Below are positions 1 to 7,091 of a stretch of DNA of 52,813 nucleotides, one piece after another (position 1 is the first letter of the stretch; each line of letters opens with the position of its first letter). Below the pieces are notes generated by a model. It was not told the origin of the DNA, did no database searches, and saw only the letters and a list, made by a program, of their open reading frames with translations. The translations under genes were made by a program, and so were the position numbers. This DNA is from Pseudomonadota bacterium (GTDB lineage Bacteria; Pseudomonadota; Alphaproteobacteria; Caulobacterales; Caulobacteraceae): positions 1 to 52,813 of the forward strand of contig JAKBBV010000016.1 in NCBI GenBank assembly GCA_021808285.1. Reading direction: 5' to 3'.

Positions 1-100
1 GAACGGACAGGAACTGTCGGTCCAGATAGTTGAGCGCGTAGACGAAGCTCAGAAAGGCGGCCACGCCCCATCGCGAGGCGCCGCCGGGTTCACGCGACAT
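1..100 (-). CDS. MFS transporter, N-terminal fragment (runs off window)
   Basis: Only the first 33 codons are in the window. Reading leftwards from the ATG at 100, a short polar N-terminus leads into a hydrophobic first helix containing VYALNYLDRQFLSV. That NYxDRxxLSV signature is typical of the first helix of major facilitator transporters of the anion:cation symporter/spinster type. A purine-rich ribosome-binding stretch (AAGGGGG on the minus strand) precedes the ATG. The gene is divergent from the dehydrogenase gene starting at 245, and the two share a 144-bp intergenic region. Substrate cannot be told from this fragment. Confidence 0.7.
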   Translation of the reverse strand, partial: MSREPGGASRWGVAAFLSFVYALNYLDRQFLSV

Positions 101-244
101 CAGGTCTGCCCCCTTCTCGCGCCCGATCCGACGCCTCTGGCGCGCGGCGTCCTTGATCCGCAGGCCGGCTCATTTACAAGCGAATCTGGGCCGGGATGCA
201 ATCGGATGGGGTGTGCGTCCGTGAATCCCCTCAAGGAGGCTTGT

Positions 245-1642
245 ATGGCCGATCGTATCGTCACATTCGCAGCGGTCCTTCTGGGTCTGGCCGGCTCCCT
301 GGATCTCGCCAGCCCGGTCCTGGCGGCCCCTGACGCCGCAAACGGGGTTCTGACCGGCGCCGCGGCCATGGGCGACTGGACGCAGGACGCGCCGGGCGTC
401 GTGCGGCGGTTCACCGTCGCCGATGTGCCGCCGCAATCCCAGGCCACCGCCCTGCCCGCCCGGCTCGCGCCACGGCCTGAGGGGGCGCAACTGCATACGC
501 TCAAGGGCTTCAGCGTGGCCCCCTTCGCCAAGCTGCCTGGCGCGCGCCAGATCCGCATCGCCCCTAACGGCGACATCTTCGTGGCCCAAAGCCAGAATGG
601 TCAGATCAGCGTCATCCGCGCCCAGGCCGGCTCGGCGGCGCCGGAAAGCGTGAGCACCTTCGCCAAGGGGCTCGCCCTGCCTTTCGGCATGGCCTTCTAT
701 CCCGCTGGGCCGAATCCCAAATGGCTCTATGTGGGCGAGGTGAACCGGGTCGTCCGCTTCCCCTACCGCAATGGCGACCTGGTCGCCTCGGCGGCGCCCC
801 AGACCATCATCCCCAAGATCGCCCCCAGCATCAGCGACCATGTGACCCGCGACCTGGAGATCTCCAGGGACGGCCAACGTCTCTACCTGGCGGTCGGCTC
901 GGGATCGAATGTCGGGATCGAGATGGCGGCCAAGACCGTGGCCGAGGCGCAGGCCTGGGACAAGAGCCGCCACGGCGTGGGCAAGGTCATGGGCGCGGCC
1001 TGGGGACCGGAGGAGAACCGCGCCAATATCCTGACCTTCAAGCCTGACGGCTCCGACATCAGGATCGTGGCCACGGGCGTGCGCAACTGCGTCACCTTAC
1101 GCCTGGAGCCGAAGACTGGCGCGCCCTGGTGCGTGGTCAATGAGCGCGACAGCCTGGGGGATAACCTGCCCTTCGACTACGCCACGGCGATCAGGACCGG
1201 CGCCTTCTATGGCTGGCCATGGTTCTACCTGGGCGACCACGTGGACAGCCGGCCCAAGAGCGCGCGGCCCGACCTCGCCGGCAAGGTGACCGTGCCCGAC
1301 GTGATGTTCCAGGCGCACTCAGCTCCCCTCGGCCTCGCCTTCTATCAGCCCAGCCACGGCCCCGCGGCCTTCCCCACCGCCTTCGACGACGACGCCTTCG
1401 TCGCCCTGCATGGCTCCTGGAATCGCGCGAACCGCACGGGCTACAAGATCGTGCGGATGACCTTTCATGACGGAAAGCCGACCGGGGCCTATGAGGATTT
1501 CCTGACCGGCTTCGTGATCGATGGCCGCCGGGTCTGGGGCCGCCCCGTGGGCGTTGCCGAGGCGCATGACGGCGCATTGCTCGTCTCCGACGATGGCGGC
1601 GGCATGATCTGGCGCATCGCTCCGGACGCGGCTCACCCGTGA
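245..1642 (+). CDS. Exported PQQ-type sugar/sorbosone dehydrogenase-like beta-propeller protein
   Basis: 465 residues. I chose the ATG at 245 over an in-frame upstream start because a strong Shine-Dalgarno (AAGGAGG, 233-239) precedes it and a clean signal peptide follows (residues 1 to about 27, ending SPVLAA). The mature part resembles the glucose/sorbosone dehydrogenase family, six-bladed propellers that oxidise sugars or alcohols with PQQ in the periplasm. The GSWNR motif near residues 390-394 and the closing DDGGGMIWRI blade are typical of the L-sorbosone dehydrogenase branch. The next gene, an exported cytochrome c, overlaps it by 4 bases (GTGA), which fits an electron acceptor partner. 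The substrate is unknown, and many family members are not biochemically proven dehydrogenases. Confidence 0.82.
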   Translation: MADRIVTFAAVLLGLAGSLDLASPVLAAPDAANGVLTGAAAMGDWTQDAPGVVRRFTVADVPPQSQATALPARLAPRPEGAQLHTLKGFSVAPFAKLPGARQIRIAPNGDIFVAQSQNGQISVIRAQAGSAAPESVSTFAKGLALPFGMAFYPAGPNPKWLYVGEVNRVVRFPYRNGDLVASAAPQTIIPKIAPSISDHVTRDLEISRDGQRLYLAVGSGSNVGIEMAAKTVAEAQAWDKSRHGVGKVMGAAWGPEENRANILTFKPDGSDIRIVATGVRNCVTLRLEPKTGAPWCVVNERDSLGDNLPFDYATAIRTGAFYGWPWFYLGDHVDSRPKSARPDLAGKVTVPDVMFQAHSAPLGLAFYQPSHGPAAFPTAFDDDAFVALHGSWNRANRTGYKIVRMTFHDGKPTGAYEDFLTGFVIDGRRVWGRPVGVAEAHDGALLVSDDGGGMIWRIAPDAAHP

Positions 1643-2037
1643 GGGCCGGGCCGGCGGCCGCCGCCGCAGTCCTCACCCTGGTCCTGATCGCAGCGGCCTC
1701 TCTATCACACGCCCAGACAGCCGGGGACCCGGTCGGATCAGGGGATGCTGAGGCCGGCGACCTGGACTTCCAGACCCAGTGCGTCATGTGCCATGCGCCC
1801 GAGGGCGGCGGGGTCGGTCCGAGCCTTACGGGCGTCGTGGGCCGGAAGGCCGGTTCAGCGCCGGGCTTCGCCTACAGCGCCGCGCTCAAGGCCTCAGGTG
1901 TGGTCTGGACCGACAAGACCCTGAACGCCTGGATCACGGACCCCCAGGCTTTCATTCCCGGCGCGGCCATGCCCTTCAAGCTCGACGATGCGAAGATGCG
2001 CGCTGACATCATCGCCTATCTCGGAACCCAGAAATGA
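1639..2037 (+). CDS. Exported class I c-type cytochrome
   Basis: 132 residues starting at a GTG that overlaps the upstream stop codon (GTGA), so translation is probably coupled. A signal peptide covers about residues 1-26 (ends LSHAQ). The haem attachment motif CVMCH is at residues 48-52, and the likely axial methionine is M111 in GAAMPFKL. The arrangement (GPSLTGVVGRKAGS, then FAYSAALKASG) is that of small mitochondrial-type cytochromes c. It probably takes electrons from the dehydrogenase encoded just upstream and passes them to the respiratory chain; that pairing is inferred from gene order. Confidence 0.9.
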   Translation: MRAGPAAAAAVLTLVLIAAASLSHAQTAGDPVGSGDAEAGDLDFQTQCVMCHAPEGGGVGPSLTGVVGRKAGSAPGFAYSAALKASGVVWTDKTLNAWITDPQAFIPGAAMPFKLDDAKMRADIIAYLGTQK

Positions 2038-3437
2038 CCGCACGGCCGGGGGCTATCGGCCTTGAACCCGTCGACGAGGCCGCGCCCACCCGCGCCCTCG
2101 CCAAGGACCTGAAGCAGCGCCACGTGACCATGATCTCGATCGGCGGGATCATAGGGGCGGGCCTTTTCGTGGGCTCCAGTTCGGGCATCGCCACGATCGG
2201 ACCGGCGGTGGTGGTGAGCTATCTCCTGGCCGGAGGCGTCGTGCTCATGGTCATGCGCATGCTGGGCGAAATGGCCGCCGCCTATCCTAATATGGGCGCC
2301 TTCACCGAGTTCGCGCGACTGGGTCTCGGCCACTGGGCGGGATTCACCGCCGGCTGGCTCTATTGGTACTTCTGGGTGGTGGTGGTGTGCGTCGAGACCT
2401 TGGCCGGCGCCGGCCTGCTGCACGCCTGGTTTCCCCTGCCGGTCTGGACCTGGGGCCTCGTCCTGCTGGCCCTGATGATGGGCACCAATTTGTGGTCGGC
2501 CAAATCCTATGGCGAGTTCGAGTTCTGGTTCGCCTCGATCAAGGTTGTGGCCATCGTCCTTTTCATCGGCGTTTCAACCCTGCTCTTCGGCCTTCAATCC
2601 GCGCCGGCGGCGGGCCGGTTCGCCAATCTTTATAAGCTGGGCGGCTTCGCGCCATTCGGACCGTTCTCGGTTCTCGGCGGGGTGACCAGCGTGATTTTCG
2701 CCCTGACAGGGGCTGAGATCGCCACCGTGGCGGCGGCGGAGTCGGCGGAGCCGGGCAAGGCCGTGGCGCGCATGACCAGCCAGGTGGTGACGCGCATTCT
2801 TCTTTTCTATGTGTTGTCGATCCTGCTTATCGTGACCATTACGCCCTGGACCTCAATCCGGCCCGGCGACTCTCCCTTCGCCGTGACCCTGGAGCGTCTG
2901 GGCATTCCGTTTGCGCCCCTGATCATGAACCTGATCATTCTCACCGCGGTGCTGTCCTGCCTCAATTCGGGTCTCTACGTGGCCTCTCGGGTGCTCTTCA
3001 CCCTGGCCGCGCACGGTGACGCGCCCCAGGCTCTGGTCAAGCTCAACTCCCGGCGCGCACCGGCCCGGGCGATCCTGGCCGCCGCCGGCTTCGGTGTGAT
3101 CGCCATGGCCATTTCGGTGCTGTCGCCGCAGAAGCTGTTCGCTTTCCTGGTGGATGCGTCCGGCGCGCTTATGCTGATCGTCTATCTGTTCGTCGCCCTG
3201 GCTCAGATCAGCTTGCGGAGGAGGATGGAGGCGCAGTCGCCCGAGAAGCTCAGCGTGCGCATGTGGGCCTATCCCTGGGCGAGCTGGGCGACGGTGGCCG
3301 CAATGGTCGCCATCCTCGCCGCCATGGCGCTTCTGCCTGGCTCGCGCAGCGAGTTTCTCGCCAGCTTTACGCTGCTGGCGGTAGCGCTTTGCGTCTATTG
3401 GGTGTTTCGTCGGGGTCGGGCGGCGCAGCCGAGCTGA
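2034..3437 (+). CDS. Amino-acid permease (APC superfamily, AAT-like)
   Basis: 467 residues, about 12 membrane helices. The N-terminus LKQRHVTMISIGGIIGAGLFVG is the hallmark of the amino acid transporter (AAT/GABA permease) family, with the unwound helix 1 motif GGIIGAGLFVG that contacts substrate. A conserved acidic stretch (ALTGAEIATVAAAESAEPGKA) follows in the middle helices. It overlaps the cytochrome c stop by 4 bases (ATGA), so it is part of the same operon. Such proteins import neutral or amino-butyrate-type amino acids by proton symport; the exact substrate is not readable. Its presence beside a dehydrogenase and a dioxygenase suggests a small catabolic unit. Confidence 0.88.
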   Translation: MTARPGAIGLEPVDEAAPTRALAKDLKQRHVTMISIGGIIGAGLFVGSSSGIATIGPAVVVSYLLAGGVVLMVMRMLGEMAAAYPNMGAFTEFARLGLGHWAGFTAGWLYWYFWVVVVCVETLAGAGLLHAWFPLPVWTWGLVLLALMMGTNLWSAKSYGEFEFWFASIKVVAIVLFIGVSTLLFGLQSAPAAGRFANLYKLGGFAPFGPFSVLGGVTSVIFALTGAEIATVAAAESAEPGKAVARMTSQVVTRILLFYVLSILLIVTITPWTSIRPGDSPFAVTLERLGIPFAPLIMNLIILTAVLSCLNSGLYVASRVLFTLAAHGDAPQALVKLNSRRAPARAILAAAGFGVIAMAISVLSPQKLFAFLVDASGALMLIVYLFVALAQISLRRRMEAQSPEKLSVRMWAYPWASWATVAAMVAILAAMALLPGSRSEFLASFTLLAVALCVYWVFRRGRAAQPS

Positions 3438-3462
3438 CGCGTCTGGCCCGCGGGAAGGACAG

Positions 3463-4347
3463 ATGGACCGCGCCGCGCAGACCATGATGATCAGAGCCAG
3501 ACCCGGCGGCCTGGGCGCGAAGATCACCGGGCTCGATCTCTCCGCGCCCCTGGCGCCGGCGACTTTGGCCGAGGTCAAGGCCGCCTTTCTCCGCCACGCC
3601 GTGCTCTGGTTTCCGGATCAGCCCCTGACCCATGAGGCCCTGCAGGCGTTCACTCTGCAATGGGGACAATTCGGCCGCGACCCCTATATCCGGCCCCTGG
3701 ACTCCCACCCACATATTGTTGAAGTCCGCCGCGACGCGGGCGAGACCGCCTCCGTCTTTGGCGGCGCCTGGCATTCGGACTGGAGCTTCGAGGCCGAGCC
3801 GCCGGCCCTGACGATCCTGCACGCCAAGATCATCCCGCCCCAGGGCGGAGATACGCTGTTCGCGGATGGCCGGGCGGCCTGGCGCGCGCTCAGCCCCGCC
3901 TTTCAGGAGATGCTCGCGCCTCTCCGCGCCCGGCACTCAGCGACCCGCCCCTATGGCGCCCGCGGCTTCTACGCCCAGGAAAAGGGACGCACGGGCATGA
4001 CCATCGCGCCGAGCGCCGAGGCGGACGAGGTCATGGTCCATCCCCTGGTGCGACGCCATCCCGAAACGGGCGATCCCGCCCTGTTCGTCAATCCGGTCTA
4101 CACGATCGGTGTGGAGGGTTTCTCCGCCGACGAGAGCGCGGCCCTCCTGGGATTCCTGTTCGCTCATATGACGGCTGAACGCTTCGTCTATCGGCATCGA
4201 TGGGCGCCGAACATGCTGACGCTCTGGGACAACCGGTGCTGCTTGCACAACGCCACCGGGGGATATGATGGATATGAGCGGGTGCTGCACCGCACCACTG
4301 TGGCGGGGACCGCGCCCGCGGCCCTGAAGGAGCGTGCGCTGAACTGA
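3463..4347 (+). CDS. TauD/TfdA-family 2-oxoglutarate-dependent dioxygenase
   Basis: 294 residues, preceded by a GGAAGGA ribosome-binding site. All active-site residues of the TauD family are visible with the expected spacing: iron ligands H104 and D106 (in WHSDWSF), H262 (CCLHNATGG), and 2-oxoglutarate-binding arginines R273 and R277 (YERVLHRTTV). Family members hydroxylate taurine, alkylsulfates, phenoxyacetates or related small acids using Fe(II), O2 and 2-oxoglutarate. It lies 25 bp after the permease gene and is probably co-transcribed. The substrate cannot be assigned; the permease next door hints at an amino acid or amino-sulfonate. Confidence 0.9.
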   Translation: MDRAAQTMMIRARPGGLGAKITGLDLSAPLAPATLAEVKAAFLRHAVLWFPDQPLTHEALQAFTLQWGQFGRDPYIRPLDSHPHIVEVRRDAGETASVFGGAWHSDWSFEAEPPALTILHAKIIPPQGGDTLFADGRAAWRALSPAFQEMLAPLRARHSATRPYGARGFYAQEKGRTGMTIAPSAEADEVMVHPLVRRHPETGDPALFVNPVYTIGVEGFSADESAALLGFLFAHMTAERFVYRHRWAPNMLTLWDNRCCLHNATGGYDGYERVLHRTTVAGTAPAALKERALN

Positions 4348-4375
4348 ACCGCGCACCAAAAGGGGGAGACGCGAG

Positions 4376-5062
4376 ATGCAGGGTCTTGAGACTCTCGTTC
4401 CGGCCGCGACGACGTTTGTCGGTCTGCATCTTCTGATGTCCTGGGCGCCTGTGCGCGGCGCCCTGGCGGGTCGCCTCAAGGAGGGAGGGTTCCTCGGGCT
4501 CTATTCCCTGATCTCATTGGCGAGCTTCGCCTGGATGGTCATAGCCTTTCGCAAGGCGCCGACCGGAGCGCCTCTCTGGACCGTGGGGAGCGCGCTCTGG
4601 GCTGCGGCCAGCGGGTTCACCCTGATCGCCGCGATCCTGCTTACAGGCTCTTTCATCGGCAATCCCGCCCTGCCCGACCCCACGGGCAGGCTGAAGGCGC
4701 CTCACGCGACGCGCGGCGCCTTTGTCATCACCCGCCATCCGATGAACTTCGCCGTGGCGCTCTGGGCGCTCGGGCACATGTTGGTGTCTCCCACGCCCAA
4801 GGGGCTCGTCTTCGCCGGCGCGTTTCTCGCCCTCGCGTTGATCGGCTCAGCCCATCAAGACCGCAAGAAGGCCCTGCTCAAACCGGAGATCTGGGCGGAC
4901 TGGGAGGCGAGGACGGGGTTCTGGCCCTTCGCCTCGACGCTGCGGGGGCGCACGCGCCTGCGCGACCTGGGCTGGCGGATTCCCGCCGGAGGGCTGATCG
5001 TGTGGCTGGGGGCCACTTGGCTTCACGGCGGCCTCGGCGCCGGTCTCTGGCGGTGGGTCTAA
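4376..5062 (+). CDS. nnrU: NnrU-family integral membrane protein
   Basis: 228 residues with about six hydrophobic helices. The ITRHPMNFAVALWALGH stretch (about residues 118-134) is the conserved core of the NnrU family, related to the isoprenylcysteine/phospholipid methyltransferase fold. NnrU was named for a gene needed for nitrite/nitric oxide reduction, but homologues are widespread in non-denitrifiers and their role is unclear. It has a strong ribosome-binding site (AAGGGGGAGA) and lies 28 bp downstream of the dioxygenase gene, so it is the last gene of the operon. The C-terminal part after residue 180 ends in one more hydrophobic stretch. Confidence 0.8.
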   Translation: MQGLETLVPAATTFVGLHLLMSWAPVRGALAGRLKEGGFLGLYSLISLASFAWMVIAFRKAPTGAPLWTVGSALWAAASGFTLIAAILLTGSFIGNPALPDPTGRLKAPHATRGAFVITRHPMNFAVALWALGHMLVSPTPKGLVFAGAFLALALIGSAHQDRKKALLKPEIWADWEARTGFWPFASTLRGRTRLRDLGWRIPAGGLIVWLGATWLHGGLGAGLWRWV

Positions 5063-5072
5063 GCCGGCCCGC

Positions 5073-5777
5073 TCAGAAGCGGAACCCGAGCACCGCGCCG
5101 TACTGCACACCTAATCCGTCGGCCCGGTCGCCGGTCAGGCGTCCCTGAAAGTCGAACACCCCGACCTCGGGCGTGAGGGACACCATCTTCGTCAGGCCGA
5201 CCTTGACGCCCAGGCCGGGGCCGAAGGCCTGGAAATGGTTGGCGCCAGAAGTCTGCTGGCCGCTTTCGATGAAGGTGTAGAGATACCGCAGGTCTGCGAA
5301 CACCGTGTATTTCGGCGCGACCTGACGACTGATGATCAGGTCGGCGCCGGGGCTCCAGGCGCTGCGTGAGCGGTTTTGCATGTCGAGATAAGCGTAGCCG
5401 ACGCCGCCCACCAGCGCGACCTGCCAGGGTGAGGTCTTCGGGGTGAGCCGGTGCTTGACGTCGATCTCGCTGCCAAGGGAGGGACCGACGGCGGTGAAGG
5501 GAAGGGCCACGGTCGCCAGGCGGTACCCGATATCCCAACCGTCGGCCAGGCCGACCCGGATACCGGCATGGGCAAGGAAGGGCGTGAAACTCGTGGTCCT
5601 CGGATCGCCCACCGAGGACAGCTGACCGCCGGTTCCCGAGATCGCCGAGAAAGCTCCGGGGGGCAGGGTGTCCGCGGGCGAGAAGCCCAGCAGCCACGAC
5701 CCGGCCCAGGCGGACGGGGCGCCGGCCAACGCCGCGAACATGGCGAACACCGCTGTCAGACCGCAGCCCGCCCTCAT
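5073..5777 (-). CDS. Outer-membrane beta-barrel-like exported protein, unknown function
   Basis: 234 residues from the ATG at 5777. The signal peptide is residues 1 to about 25 (ends SAWAG). The rest alternates polar and hydrophobic residues in short strands and ends in a C-terminal phenylalanine (GAVLGFRF), the outer-membrane insertion signal, so an outer-membrane barrel is likely. I do not recognise the family. Start choice is unusual. The ATG at 5777 is preceded 4 bases upstream by a run of 11 G (5782-5792 as C on the plus strand). A second in-frame ATG at 5849 overlaps the prfB stop (ATGA) and would put the G run inside the coding sequence as glycines. The 5777 start is preferred because it places the signal peptide at the N-terminus. 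Confidence 0.65.
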   Translation of the reverse strand: MRAGCGLTAVFAMFAALAGAPSAWAGSWLLGFSPADTLPPGAFSAISGTGGQLSSVGDPRTTSFTPFLAHAGIRVGLADGWDIGYRLATVALPFTAVGPSLGSEIDVKHRLTPKTSPWQVALVGGVGYAYLDMQNRSRSAWSPGADLIISRQVAPKYTVFADLRYLYTFIESGQQTSGANHFQAFGPGLGVKVGLTKMVSLTPEVGVFDFQGRLTGDRADGLGVQYGAVLGFRF

Positions 5778-5781
5778 GCGT

Positions 5782-5792
5782 CCCCCCCCCCC
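5782..5792 (-). repeat. G11 homopolymer at the 5' end of the outer-membrane protein gene
   Basis: Eleven consecutive C on the plus strand (G on the coding strand). It ends 4 bases before the preferred ATG, where a Shine-Dalgarno belongs, or lies within codons 20-24 if the upstream ATG at 5849 is used. Runs of this length change by slipped-strand mispairing in other bacteria. Confidence 0.9.
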
Positions 5793-5845
5793 ACTCTCGC
5801 GAACCAATCCCGAGGCGCCGTCCGGACCTCGCCCGTCACGGCCGC

Positions 5846-6968
5846 TCATGCGGGCTCTGGATCGCGCGTGGCGCCGACCCGCTGGGCGAGGGAGGCGCCC
5901 ATGAAGGCGTCGAGATCCCCGTCCAGGACGCCCTGGGTGTCCGACGTCTCCACCTGAGTGCGCAGGTCCTTCACCATCTGATAGGGCTGCAGCACATAGG
6001 AACGAATCTGGTGGCCCCAGCCAATGTCCGTCTTCTGATCCTCGACGGCCTGGGCGGCGGCCTCGCGCATCTGCAACTCACGCTCGTAGAGCCGCGCGCG
6101 AAGCATCTTCCAGGCCTGTTCGCGGTTCTGATGCTGTGACCGCTGAGTCTGACAGGCGACAACGATTCCGGTGGGATTATGGGTCAGTCGCACGGCCGAG
6201 TCGGTCTTATTCACGTGCTGGCCGCCCGCGCCTGAGGATCGATACGTATCGGTGCGCACATCGGCCGGGTTGATTTCGATCTCGATGCGGTCGTCGACCA
6301 CAGGATAGACCCAGATCGAGGCGAAGCTGGTGTGCCGCTTGGCGGCCGCGTCGAACGGCGAGATGCGCACCAGGCGGTGGACGCCGGCCTCGGTCTTGAG
6401 CCACCCATAGGCGTTCTGGCCGCTGACCCGGATGGTGGCGGACTTGACCCCGACCTGTTCGCCGGCCGTTTCCTCGATGAGCTCCACCTCCATGCCGTGG
6501 GCTGAGGCCCAGCGCGTGTACATACGCAAGAGCATATTCGCCCAGTCGGTGGACTCGGTGCCCCCGGCGCCGGCATTCACCTCGAGATAGGCGTCTGAAC
6601 CGTCCGCCTCTCCCGACAGCAGGGCCTCAAGCTCCGCCTTGGCGGCTAGCTCTTTCATCTCGGCGAGCTGGGCTGCGATGTCGTCCAGCGAGGAGGAATC
6701 GCCCTCCTCCTCCGCCATCTGAGCCAGTTCGCGATGGTCCGCCAGTTCGCGCTCAAGCTTGCGCACCCGCTCCACCTGGTCGGCCAGGCGGGTCCTCTCG
6801 CGCATCAGGGCCTGGGCGGCTTCTGCGTCATCCCACAGCTTTGGGTCCTCGACCCGGGCGTTCAGTTCATCCAGTCGCGACAGGGCTGGCGCCCAGTCAA
6901 AGACGCCTCCTGAGCAGGTCGACCGACCGCTCGATATCGGCCGATAAGGCCTCGATATCCGCTCTCAT
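5846..6968 (-). CDS. prfB: Peptide chain release factor 2 (RF2), with programmed +1 frameshift
   Basis: Terminates translation at UGA and UAA. The ATG at 6968 opens a 23-codon frame ending in an in-frame UGA (6899-6897). The context is AGGAGG CGT CTT TGA C, the classic autoregulatory site: Shine-Dalgarno-like AGGAGG, 3 bases, slippery CUU, then UGA C. A +1 shift (skipping T6899) joins it to the long frame running to 5846, giving 373 residues, the usual RF2 length. The joined N-terminus reads into [20 protein letters not shown] as expected. The peptidyl-hydrolysis GGQ motif is in [20 protein letters not shown], and the [12 protein letters not shown] stretch is also conserved. When RF2 is scarce the ribosome pauses at UGA and shifts, raising RF2 synthesis. 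It lies downstream of the PBP1A gene on the same strand. Confidence 0.96.
6896..6911 (-). promoter_or_regulatory. prfB: prfB programmed +1 frameshift site
   Basis: Reading the minus strand: AGGAGG (6911-6906), CGT, the slippery codon CTT (6902-6900), stop TGA (6899-6897) and C at 6896. Element order and spacing match the E. coli prfB site. It couples RF2 level to RF2 synthesis. Confidence 0.95.
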
Positions 6969-6988
6969 GGGGCATCCGTGTGCTTGGC

Positions 6989-7007
6989 GTCCGGCGCGAC
7001 GCCGGAC
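6989..7007 (-). terminator. Hairpin between PBP1A gene and prfB
   Basis: A perfect 8-bp inverted repeat with a 3-base loop (GTCCGGCG, CGA, CGCCGGAC). No T-run follows on either side, so it is a terminator-like or processing hairpin rather than a canonical intrinsic terminator. It sits about 20 bp upstream of the prfB ATG. Confidence 0.35.
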
Positions 7008-7091
7008 AGGAGGAGCGCGCCGATAGCGTTTCGAGCCCGCCGACGCAATCGCCGCCAGCACTCCGCCGGCCCCCCAGGCGGCGCCGCAGGG

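Noticed and set aside
5846-6968. prfB as a pseudogene because of the in-frame TGA
   Set aside because: The TGA lies in the standard recoding site and the +1 frame restores the full-length protein.
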